A stretch of 22,711 bases of DNA from contig QIGA01000242.1 of the NCBI GenBank assembly GCA_003229915.1, forward strand, positions 1 to 22,711, in the 5' to 3' direction. This DNA comes from Chloroflexota bacterium. GTDB taxonomy: Bacteria; Chloroflexota; Dehalococcoidia; SZUA-161. The position numbers and the translations under genes are program-made. Below are positions 14,675 to 21,857 of this stretch, in pieces (the first letter of the stretch is position 1; each line of letters starts with the position of its first letter). Below the pieces are notes generated by a model. That model saw only the letters and a list, made by a program, of their open reading frames with translations, was not told where the DNA came from and did not search any database.

Positions 14675-15847
14675 CTACTTCTGGAGATGACCTCCCCATT
14701 TCTCCAACCTGGATAGGCCTTCATCGAGCCGATCGTCAGGGGTTGTCAAAGATAGACGGATGTAGCCTTCTCCATATTTGCCGTAGCCACTCCCTGGTGT
14801 GACCACCACAGAGGTTTCTTCAAGCAGCCTGGTGCAAAAATCGAGCGATGTATAGCCATCGGGAATCCTGGCCCAGACATACAGGCTGGCCATCGGAGGC
14901 CTGGCCTTCAGCCCTATTTTGCCAAGGGTACTTATTACCAGATCGCGCCTTCGCTGATAGACGGCGTTATGCTCTGCGACGCAACTCTGGTCGCCGAGAA
15001 GCGCCTCGATAGCGGCGTATTGGATTGCCTGTGGTATACCCGAATCGAGATTCGACTTGACCCTCGTCAGAGCCCCTACCATCTCTGCATTGCCCACCGC
15101 CATACCGATCCGCCAACCTGTCATATTGTAGCTCTTGGAGAGGGAGTGAAACTCCACCCCTACATCCCTTGCTCCTGGTGCTTGGAGAAAACTCACCGGG
15201 CGATAACCATCGAATGCCACCTCGGTATAAGGCGCGTCGTGGCAAACGGCCAGATCGTACCTTTTGGCGAATGCCACCACTCTCTCGAAGAAATCGAGAT
15301 TGGCTATTGCCGCTGTGGGATTGTTGGGGTAGTTTATCCACAGCAACTTGGCTCTCTGCGCTATCTCAACCGGGACCTGATTGAGGTCAGGCAGAAAGTC
15401 ATTGTCCTCAGTGAGGGGCAGGAAGTGACACTCGCCGCCGGCGAACATGGTTCCTATGGAGTAGACAGGGTAGCCAGGATCGGGAACTAGGGCGAGGTCG
15501 CCTGGGTCGATAAAGCAGAGGGCAATGTGCCCGATGCCTTCTTTGGAGCCGATGAGCGGAACGATTTCCTTGTCCGGATCGAAGGCAAGCCCAAAGCGGC
15601 GCTGATACCAGGTGGAGACGGCTTGCCGCAATTGGGGCAGCCCGTCAGACTCAGGGTAGCGATGGTTTGCCGGGTCCTGCGCAGCTTGACACAGGCGGTC
15701 TATGATGTTCTGTGGCGTGGGGATGTCGGGGTCGCCGATGGCGAAGCTTATGACATCCTCCCCCTGAGCTTTCTTCTCCGCGATCTTTTTGGTGATGCCG
15801 ACAAAAAGGTAAGGTGGTAAGTTCTGGACGCGTCTGGCTAATTGCAT
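14675..15847 (-). CDS. dapL: LL-diaminopimelate aminotransferase
   Basis: A 390-residue class I/II PLP aminotransferase. Visible are FAIGDPDIPTP (35-45), NYPNNPT (172-178), the PLP lysine Lys238 in SLSKSYNMTGWR and Arg246 following. DapL converts tetrahydrodipicolinate directly to LL-diaminopimelate for lysine and peptidoglycan precursors; this single-step route is common in Chloroflexota. dapF, the next enzyme, is encoded two genes upstream in the same direction, which supports DapL over other class I aminotransferases. The ATG has GGAGAGGA about 8 nt upstream and its own promoter (15872-15900). Confidence 0.9.
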   Translation of the reverse strand: MQLARRVQNLPPYLFVGITKKIAEKKAQGEDVISFAIGDPDIPTPQNIIDRLCQAAQDPANHRYPESDGLPQLRQAVSTWYQRRFGLAFDPDKEIVPLIGSKEGIGHIALCFIDPGDLALVPDPGYPVYSIGTMFAGGECHFLPLTEDNDFLPDLNQVPVEIAQRAKLLWINYPNNPTAAIANLDFFERVVAFAKRYDLAVCHDAPYTEVAFDGYRPVSFLQAPGARDVGVEFHSLSKSYNMTGWRIGMAVGNAEMVGALTRVKSNLDSGIPQAIQYAAIEALLGDQSCVAEHNAVYQRRRDLVISTLGKIGLKARPPMASLYVWARIPDGYTSLDFCTRLLEETSVVVTPGSGYGKYGEGYIRLSLTTPDDRLDEGLSRLEKWGGHLQK

Positions 15848-15871
15848 AAAGTTTATCCTCTCCCGCGTTTA

Positions 15872-15900
15872 ACGTTAGTAGTTGTCATCGCTGTTGTCAA
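15872..15900 (-). promoter_or_regulatory. Promoter for dapL
   Basis: A perfect TTGACA (15900-15895) and TAACGT (15877-15872, 3 of 6 consensus) with a 17-bp spacer on the minus strand, 25 bp before the dapL start. It would let dapL be expressed independently of the HEPN-like and Ntn-hydrolase genes upstream. Confidence 0.5.
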
Positions 15901-15914
15901 CCGAACAACGTAGC

Positions 15915-16661
15915 CTAGGGTCTTGATATTGGAAAGATGTTGTTGTTTCTCCTAGTATCCAGCAGTATTTTCTCGTGAGCCTTTTCAACTAGCGAATGTA
16001 TTTTTCCAAGTGTATCCGTACAATACTTAGTTGCTTCTCGTCTCTTTCTATACGTGAATGGCCTTATCTTAGGGTCATCCGGTAGCGTGATATCAGATCC
16101 CTCAACTTGCCTAGTTAGATGTTCGTAGCTAACTTGTATCTTATCGTACACTATTGAGCTTTCATGCGTTGTGCAATGCCGAAAGCGCTGAAATTGGTCG
16201 AACCAATCTTGCCCTAGTTGCCTGGTCAAGAACTTTCCTAGTTCAGAACTCGGATGAAGGTGAGCTAGCCTTTTCTTGACTGTACCGATGTATAGTCTCG
16301 ACGGCTTCTGTGGGAATGCGTATAAGGTCCATATTTCATGAGCGAGCGTATCAAGAACACTCATAGCGTTCATGAAAAAGCCATCCATGAAGAGATGGAC
16401 ATGGCGAGAATAACGATCAAAGTTGAGTGTTGGTGTTTGCGGTGCGGCTGGATATGAATCCGCGGTTTGTGTATAAACTACTGGAGATGTCTCCCAGAAC
16501 CAGCGAATCTCCAAGTTCTTAAGTTCCCTAGAGTAATGCTCGGCGGACCAAAGCTTTTGGAGGACTGAAGAGCTATAGAGATTATAATCGGAAACAAGAC
16601 GCGGATTGCAACCACTTGTACTGAATCGATCACGTATCTCTCGCTGCAATGATTCAATCAT
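15915..16661 (-). CDS. Unrecognised protein with an HEPN-like R-x4-H motif
   Basis: A 248-residue, mostly alpha-helical soluble protein that I cannot place firmly. Residues 85-115 (HVHLFMDGFFMNAMSVLDTL) and 152-170 resemble HEPN-type helices of the Cthe_2314 kind. Arg161-HCTT-His166 fits the R-x4-6-H signature of HEPN ribonuclease domains, found in toxins and antiviral systems. The C-terminus is basic (TYRKRREATKY, DTRRNNN). It appears more AT-rich than the dap genes on either side. It starts 35 bp after the Ntn-hydrolase gene without a clear SD, so the two are probably one transcript. HEPN membership is tentative. Confidence 0.55.
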   Translation of the reverse strand: MIESLQREIRDRFSTSGCNPRLVSDYNLYSSSVLQKLWSAEHYSRELKNLEIRWFWETSPVVYTQTADSYPAAPQTPTLNFDRYSRHVHLFMDGFFMNAMSVLDTLAHEIWTLYAFPQKPSRLYIGTVKKRLAHLHPSSELGKFLTRQLGQDWFDQFQRFRHCTTHESSIVYDKIQVSYEHLTRQVEGSDITLPDDPKIRPFTYRKRREATKYCTDTLGKIHSLVEKAHEKILLDTRRNNNIFPISRP

Positions 16662-16696
16662 TGGCTATGTCTTGGCCCGACCAACCAGCACGTGTG

Positions 16697-17431
16697 TTAC
16701 CCTCGGTAGCTCTTCTTTTGAATCCAGCTAGCTTCCTCTGGTGTCAACACAAGAACGTCGATTGGCCCGCCGACGTTCTTGGGGCGCGCCTGAAAACGCA
16801 TGGTATCGATGGTAGTTCGAATTGCGTAGATAGCGAAGTCGATGGCATCTTGAAGCGCCATCGCATCCCATATAATTGGCGCTGGCGAGCGAATGACTTT
16901 ATCGCTGCCTTTGTCGTCTTTGATTACTACTGGAATGAGAATAGAGGTCAGAATGTCAGTTTGCCCTGACCAGGCAGCACCGTAGCTGAGTGAGCCATCT
17001 GGCTTGGTATTTCTTCTCTCTACAGCGTTTCGAGATACGTGGCAGGAATAGATGTGGGGGACGCTGATCTTGCCTTCCTTTTTGTAGCCAGTGACGTGGA
17101 AACCGACATCGGCATTAGGGAATGATTCCCTGAAATAGTCAACAAGTTTTCTGGGGACGGTCTCCACGTTGTCGCCGGGCGTCAGGTCTTCCTCAATGAA
17201 CCTCTTGATGCGGCTCGCTATGGGAACGCCTGCGAGCAGGTCCTGGCCGAAGTTGGAGATGCCAGCCTGATGTTTTTCTAAAAGAAATGTTTTGGTGACG
17301 GCGTCGGAGTTCACGGTCTCAACCTTGAAGCTTCTGCCATCGGGGACCTTCCCTTCAACCGTCACCGACTGCCGGCTATCCGAAGCCATAACGATTCCTT
17401 CAGGTACATAGATAGCTATTACGAAACTCAT
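16697..17431 (-). CDS. Proteasome-like Ntn-hydrolase family protein
   Basis: A 244-residue protein beginning MSFVIAIYVPEGIVMASDSR. Once Met1 is removed, the new N-terminal Ser aligns with Thr1 of proteasome beta/HslV/Anbu subunits, and the Asp and Arg of SDSR fall exactly at positions 17 and 19 as in those proteases. A Lys in DAVTKTFLLEKH may correspond to Lys33. The end (NVGGPIDVLVLTPEEASWI) matches the closing strands of the fold. Anbu-like self-assembling proteases are the closest concept; substrate unknown. The ATG at 17431 is chosen for its AAGGAAG at 7 nt; an earlier in-frame start at 17467 would overlap dapF and spoil the N-terminal nucleophile. Confidence 0.7.
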   Translation of the reverse strand: MSFVIAIYVPEGIVMASDSRQSVTVEGKVPDGRSFKVETVNSDAVTKTFLLEKHQAGISNFGQDLLAGVPIASRIKRFIEEDLTPGDNVETVPRKLVDYFRESFPNADVGFHVTGYKKEGKISVPHIYSCHVSRNAVERRNTKPDGSLSYGAAWSGQTDILTSILIPVVIKDDKGSDKVIRSPAPIIWDAMALQDAIDFAIYAIRTTIDTMRFQARPKNVGGPIDVLVLTPEEASWIQKKSYRG

Positions 17432-17454
17432 TTTCTCACTTCCTTTCGAATCAG

Positions 17455-18291
17455 CTAACCCTGCCAAATACCATGAAACACCAGCTCGGCAGGGCCGCTG
17501 AGCAACACCTCTCCCGCGCCGTTCCAGTCTATGGTCAGAGTCCCACCCGGCACCATTACATCAACAGGGTTGTTGCTGAGCCCCTTTAGTTTGGCGACCA
17601 CGGCTATGGCACAGGCTCCGCTGCCACAGGCAAGGGTTTCTCCCGCTCCGCGTTCCCATACGCGCGCTCTAATCTCATTGCGGCTGATGACGTTCGCCAC
17701 TTCGAAGTTCACCCTGTTAGGGAACATGTGATGGTGCTCCACTCTGGGGCCAACTTCGGTTAAAGGGAAATCAGCAACAGGCTCATTCAGGAAGCAGACC
17801 GCGTGGGGATTACCCATGGAGATACAGCTAATGCTCAACTCGGTATTATCCACTTCGATGGGATAGTCGAGAACAGGTGTTACAGTGAGTTCTTCTCGGT
17901 GCTCCACAACCATCGGGATGGCAGGGGGCTCGAATATCGGGGTGCCCATAGCTACCTGCACGCCTTTTTCACCCTGGATTCGCACTGCCCTTGTCCCAGC
18001 CGTGGTCTCTACCATGAACTCGGCAGCGTCCACCAATCCGCTCTCTCTCGCGTATTTGGCAAAGCACCTCAATCCATTGCCGCAGGCCTCAGCCTCCGAG
18101 CCATCGGGATTGAACATCCGGAGGCGCAGTTCAGCGACTTTGGAGGGAAGTATCAGTAGAAGTCCATCAGCGCCTACGCCGAAGTGGCGATCGCATATAT
18201 CCCGGGCCAGGGCTGACCAGTCGCGGTCCAGCTCTCGGGCATCTACCAGGATGAAATCGTTGCCTGCCCCTTGAAGTTTGGTGAAATTCAC
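17455..18291 (-). CDS. dapF: Diaminopimelate epimerase
   Basis: A 278-residue enzyme of standard length that interconverts LL- and meso-diaminopimelate. Start motif MNFTKLQGAGNDF, then FNPDGSEAEACGNGLRC (60-76) with catalytic Cys70 and ETLACGSGACA (218-228) with catalytic Cys222, the two-base pair of the family. It acts directly after DapL. The start is GTG with GGAG 8 nt upstream. A dispersed 83-bp element (copy C) occupies the gap before it. The Ntn-hydrolase gene follows after 23 bp. Confidence 0.97.
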   Translation of the reverse strand: MNFTKLQGAGNDFILVDARELDRDWSALARDICDRHFGVGADGLLLILPSKVAELRLRMFNPDGSEAEACGNGLRCFAKYARESGLVDAAEFMVETTAGTRAVRIQGEKGVQVAMGTPIFEPPAIPMVVEHREELTVTPVLDYPIEVDNTELSISCISMGNPHAVCFLNEPVADFPLTEVGPRVEHHHMFPNRVNFEVANVISRNEIRARVWERGAGETLACGSGACAIAVVAKLKGLSNNPVDVMVPGGTLTIDWNGAGEVLLSGPAELVFHGIWQG

Positions 18292-18309
18292 GTCAGATAC
18301 TCCAGTTGA

Positions 18310-18392
18310 GAGCCTGCCTGAGAATTATGGTTAGGTTGGAGCAGGCGCTCTAGGCCACCCCGGTTTTGCCGGGTTTTCGGGCACCCTCCTAG
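18310..18392 (-). repeat. Dispersed element, copy C, full length
   Basis: The only copy in the window with left and right parts joined: 18310-18351 matches copies A and B, and 18347-18392 matches 3355-3400. The right part holds CCCGG/CCGGG with a TTTTG loop. The element fills the gap before dapF, and its outer end supplies the stop codon of the upstream oxidase-like gene. The CATAAT box on the minus strand could act as a -10 for dapF. Confidence 0.78.
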
Positions 18393-18757
18393 AAACTAGC
18401 TTGTGCCTCTTCTACCGTAATCTTGACCACGTGGTTGACCTTCATATTGCGGTCGGCGAACTCTTTGCTTATCTGGTCGAAGAGTTCTCCCGAGCTGAGG
18501 ACTTCGCCCTTGCCCCAGATTCGGCAGCCTTTCATGCTCTTAGGGTGTACCACCAGAACAGAGACGTTGGGATTCTCCTTCAGATTGGCTATGGTACGTG
18601 GCGAGCTGATATCGGCAAAAACCAGGTGATCATCATCGAGCACTCGAAGCGATCCTTTTGCTGAGATATTTGGCCTGCCGTCTTTGCTTGCTGTGGCTAT
18701 TATGCCAGGGCGAACTTCAGCGATGGTCTCTTTGATTATGTCCGAGAGTTTACCCAT
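18389..18757 (-). CDS. Pyridoxamine 5'-phosphate oxidase-like (split beta-barrel flavin-binding) protein
   Basis: A 122-residue protein. GIIATASKDGRPNISAKGS (18-36), HLVFADISSPRTIANLKENP (44-63) and VSVLVVHP are the usual strands of the short PNPOx-like family, which bind FMN or F420. The enzymatic role of these short members is mostly unknown, and it is not the full PdxH. ATG with GGAGG 6 nt upstream. Its stop codon lies inside the end of repeat copy C, so the last residues may have been shaped by that insertion. Confidence 0.85.
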   Translation of the reverse strand: MGKLSDIIKETIAEVRPGIIATASKDGRPNISAKGSLRVLDDDHLVFADISSPRTIANLKENPNVSVLVVHPKSMKGCRIWGKGEVLSSGELFDQISKEFADRNMKVNHVVKITVEEAQASF

Positions 18758-18792
18758 GAAATACCTCCAACCATTCAGACCTCAACTGATTC

Positions 18793-18915
18793 TCAGGGCC
18801 ACTCAGCATCGTCGAAATCGATTTTCTCACTGCGATGTCTCCACAGAATGCGCCCTATGTACAAAATGGGGAAGAGAATGACCCCGAAGATGAGGCCCCA
18901 CAAGAACTGTCTCAT
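18793..18915 (-). CDS. Small (40-residue) single-pass membrane protein
   Basis: ATG at 18915 has AAGGAG 9 nt upstream. The product starts MRQFLWGLIFGVILFPILYI, one membrane helix, followed by the basic stretch GRILWRHRSEK and an acidic tail ending DFDDAEWP. The positive-inside rule places the C-terminus in the cytoplasm. It lies 40 bp after miaA and 35 bp before the oxidase-like gene, on the same strand. I do not recognise the family; the SD, the clean membrane-helix layout and the position support a real gene. Confidence 0.65.
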   Translation of the reverse strand: MRQFLWGLIFGVILFPILYIGRILWRHRSEKIDFDDAEWP

Positions 18916-18955
18916 GATATCACACTCCTTGTCAATTCTCTAAGGACTGGCTCTG

Positions 18956-19867
18956 TTAGTTAGCCGAAAATCGCTTGATCAAATCTTGAACAGTCTGCTT
19001 AGTTACCTCTCGTATGTCAAACCAGTGAATGCGCTTGTCTTGGAGACGAAACCAGTTGTATTGATGGCGCGCGAAACGATGGGTATGGAACTTGATTTGC
19101 TGGATCGCTGCGGGCAGATCTGTTTTCCCCTGAAGGAACATGCCTATCTGTTTGTAGCCTAGACCAGACATCGAGGGGAGGTCGAACCCGTAGCCTTTTG
19201 CCACGAGTTGTTCAACCTCAGCCAACAATCCGTTCTCCACCATTCTGTCCACGCGGGAGTCGATCCGTTGGTAGAGGTCAGTTCTGTCCGTCGTTAAGCC
19301 GATGACGATAGAATTGACGAAAGCCTCTTTCCCCTGGAGTTGGGAGAAAGGGCTGCCTTGCCGAGAAACTTCAAGCGCTCGGATTATCCTGCGGGCGTTC
19401 CTGGGATCGATCCGCTGCGCCGCAGCAGGGTCAAGTTGTCGGAGTTCCTCGTAAAGCGTCTCAACCCCTTCGGCCCGTGCTCTGGCATCGAGCTCTTGTC
19501 TCATTATGGGATCAGGCGGGACTGGTGGGATACGCCATCCCTCAAGAAGTGCCCACACATAGAGTCCACTTCCGCCCACTAAGAGTGGCAGCTTGCCCTT
19601 ACTCTGAATATCTTCTATCGCTTCCCTTGCCTTGTCTTGATAGAGAGCGAGGTTGAAACCCTGGTCGGGGTAAACCACATCTATTAGATGGTGGGTGACT
19701 TGCGCCTGCTCCTCTGGTGTAGGCTTGGCAGTGCCGATATCCATACAGCGGTATACTTGCCGGCTGTCGGCGTTGATAATTTCACCGTCGAGTATCCGGC
19801 TGAGATCGAGGGCCAGACTGCTTTTGCCGATAGCGGTTGGCCCTACTATGGCCACCAGAGAATTCAT
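18956..19867 (-). CDS. miaA: tRNA dimethylallyltransferase
   Basis: A 303-residue enzyme of usual MiaA length. P-loop GPTAIGKSS (9-17), then INADSRQVYRCMDIGTAKPT (34-53), the HHLIDVV segment, LLVGGSGLYVWALLEGW and the C-terminal RFARHQYNWFR typical of MiaA. It transfers a dimethylallyl group to A37 of tRNAs that read codons starting with U. The ATG overlaps the tpiA stop (ATGA). Confidence 0.97.
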   Translation of the reverse strand: MNSLVAIVGPTAIGKSSLALDLSRILDGEIINADSRQVYRCMDIGTAKPTPEEQAQVTHHLIDVVYPDQGFNLALYQDKAREAIEDIQSKGKLPLLVGGSGLYVWALLEGWRIPPVPPDPIMRQELDARARAEGVETLYEELRQLDPAAAQRIDPRNARRIIRALEVSRQGSPFSQLQGKEAFVNSIVIGLTTDRTDLYQRIDSRVDRMVENGLLAEVEQLVAKGYGFDLPSMSGLGYKQIGMFLQGKTDLPAAIQQIKFHTHRFARHQYNWFRLQDKRIHWFDIREVTKQTVQDLIKRFSAN

Positions 19868-20628
19868 CCCGCTTTCTTGATCTTCGATGTCTGCTCCACG
19901 ATGCCAAGGAACTCTGCAGCTTTCAGGCTGGCCCCTCCAACCAGCGCACCATCGATCTCGGGTTGGCCAATGAATTCAGCGACATTGGCAGCGGTAGCGC
20001 TGCCGCCATACTGGATACGCATATCTTGAGCTATCGCATCGTCGTAAAGCTGAGCGACGACACTACGAATAATTTTACTGAGGGCATTCGCCTGCTCCCC
20101 CCTGGCAGCCTTGCCGGTGCCTATGGCCCAAATCGGCTCATAGGCGATGACTGTTCCCTGCGGTGAATCAATGCCCTCAAACGCTGCTTTGACTTGCCTG
20201 GTGACAACCTCGATAGTTTCCCCCGCCTCGTTCTGCTCCAGGCTTTCACCGACACAAATGATTGGGGTCAGGCGCAACCCCAGTGCGGCATGGACCTTCC
20301 GGTTGACCGTCTGATCGCTTTCTCCGAAGTGTGCCCTTCTTTCCGAGTGCCCCAGGATCACGAATTCGCAGAGTCCGGCAAGCATCACCGGCGATATCTC
20401 TCCGGTGTAGGCCCCGCTGCGTTCATAGTGCATGTTCTGGGCACCGAGCTTTATCGGTGTGCCTTTGATGGCCTCCCTCACTGTAGGTAGAGAGATAAAA
20501 GGGGGACAGAGCACCTTTTCCACCCCTGATATACTGTTCAACCTTTTTTTCATAGCTTTGACCAACTCCACTGCCTCGGCGACAGTGGTATTCATTTTCC
20601 AGTTACCGGCTATTATTGGCATACGCAT
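19864..20628 (-). CDS. tpiA: Triosephosphate isomerase
   Basis: A 254-residue TIM barrel with the complete active site: GNWKMN with Lys11, His94 in GHSERR, Glu164 in AYEPIWAIGTGKAA, and the phosphate-binding YGGSATAANVAEF and GALVGGASL. It interconverts dihydroxyacetone phosphate and glyceraldehyde 3-phosphate. It is third in a glycolytic run (pgk, phosphoglycerate mutase, tpiA) and overlaps miaA by 4 bp. Confidence 0.98.
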   Translation of the reverse strand: MRMPIIAGNWKMNTTVAEAVELVKAMKKRLNSISGVEKVLCPPFISLPTVREAIKGTPIKLGAQNMHYERSGAYTGEISPVMLAGLCEFVILGHSERRAHFGESDQTVNRKVHAALGLRLTPIICVGESLEQNEAGETIEVVTRQVKAAFEGIDSPQGTVIAYEPIWAIGTGKAARGEQANALSKIIRSVVAQLYDDAIAQDMRIQYGGSATAANVAEFIGQPEIDGALVGGASLKAAEFLGIVEQTSKIKKAG

Positions 20629-20639
20629 GAGATGTTCTC

Positions 20640-21845
20640 CTAAGCACCGAATTTAGCTAACTTAAGGGCGTTGGCCATCGCCAAAGGCATGATTTCAACA
20701 GACGGGAATCTTCCCAGAGCGCCAGACGAGCAGGCAGGCTCTGAGAATTCTCGTATGTGGTCATGTCGGCACCATTTTGAATAGAGAACTGTGGGCACAG
20801 GGTGCCAGCTGTGCGCTTTCATTAACGCTGGTGTGGAGTGATCGCCAGAGACTATCAGAACATCGGGTTCCAGGTTCATGATTTGAGGCAGCAGCCTGTC
20901 GATCTCCTCCAGGACATGAACTTTAGCGTCAAAGTCGCCGTCTTCGCCAGAGGAATCGGTCTTCTTTAGGTGGATAAAGAAAAAGTCGTGCTGAGCGTAA
21001 TGTTGAACCAGGGTATCGAACTCATCTTCGATGGTGGTTCCAGTATCCAGTATTCTCATGCCGACAAGCTTGGCCAGCCCCCGGTACATGGGGTAAGAGG
21101 CGATAGCTGCGGGGTTCAACTTGAATATCTGGCGCATGGTGGGAAGGTCGGGGTGCTGCGAGAAGCCGCGCAGAAGTACCATGTTGGCAGGATGATGGTC
21201 AGCCAGAATCGCCTTTGTCTTGGCTGCAAACTCGTTCGCTAGTTTGGCTACCTTCTGGGCGGCGGGTGTGTGTGGCACCACGGTCTGCGGGGCTACGCCT
21301 GTTTTCTGAGGATCGGAGTCACTTACGTCGGCCGAGAGTTCATCACCGCGGAATACCACCGCCAGACGGTGCTCTTTCACAGGTACGACGAAAAGCTCTG
21401 CACCATTGAGCACAATATCGCTCAGGGTCTTGCATAACTCGGAGTTCTTTTCTGTCGAGATGCGACCTGCTCTGCGGTCGATAACAAGCCCATCTTGGTC
21501 GATTGTGCAGAAGTTCCCTCGGACGGCGACATCCCCCTGCTTTATGTCGAAGTCGATGCCCAGAACCTCCAGTATACCGCGACCTACGGTGAACCTAAGC
21601 GGGTCATAGCCAAACAGAGCGAGATGTCCTGGGGCGCTGCCCGGTGTAATGCCTCGAGATACAGGATCGGCTAAGCCACAGATTCCCATGCTTGCTAGAC
21701 GGTCGAGATTGGGTGTGCGAGCAGTCTCAAGCTCTGTCTTACCTGTGTCAGGTTTGGGCAGACCGCCTAAGCCGTCGATTACCAGAAGCACGATCTTTGA
21801 GGGGGACTGCGTGGCTAAGCTTTTTATTTGATCCAGGCTGATCAT
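20640..21845 (-). CDS. apgM: 2,3-bisphosphoglycerate-independent phosphoglycerate mutase, archaeal type
   Basis: A 401-residue alkaline-phosphatase-superfamily enzyme. Metal-binding Asp24 in LVIDGLGGLP, nucleophile Ser70 in ITPGSAPGHLALFGYDP, and later metal ligands in FIHLKKTDSSGEDGD and VSGDHSTPALMKAHSWHPVP. The length and motif spacing fit the archaeal-type ApgM/cofactor-independent PGM rather than the longer bacterial GpmI. It converts 3- to 2-phosphoglycerate. I prefer the ATG at 21845 (GGAAGAG upstream) over the in-frame TTG at 21857. The gene begins 12 bp after pgk and ends 11 bp before tpiA. Confidence 0.93.
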   Translation of the reverse strand: MISLDQIKSLATQSPSKIVLLVIDGLGGLPKPDTGKTELETARTPNLDRLASMGICGLADPVSRGITPGSAPGHLALFGYDPLRFTVGRGILEVLGIDFDIKQGDVAVRGNFCTIDQDGLVIDRRAGRISTEKNSELCKTLSDIVLNGAELFVVPVKEHRLAVVFRGDELSADVSDSDPQKTGVAPQTVVPHTPAAQKVAKLANEFAAKTKAILADHHPANMVLLRGFSQHPDLPTMRQIFKLNPAAIASYPMYRGLAKLVGMRILDTGTTIEDEFDTLVQHYAQHDFFFIHLKKTDSSGEDGDFDAKVHVLEEIDRLLPQIMNLEPDVLIVSGDHSTPALMKAHSWHPVPTVLYSKWCRHDHIREFSEPACSSGALGRFPSVEIMPLAMANALKLAKFGA

Positions 21846-21857
21846 CGACTCTTCCAA

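Noticed and set aside
20725..20752. GCAGGCAGGCTCTGAGAATTC inside the phosphoglycerate mutase gene looks like part of the dispersed 42-bp element
   Set aside because: The order of the blocks is different and the stretch is conserved coding sequence, so the likeness is probably chance.
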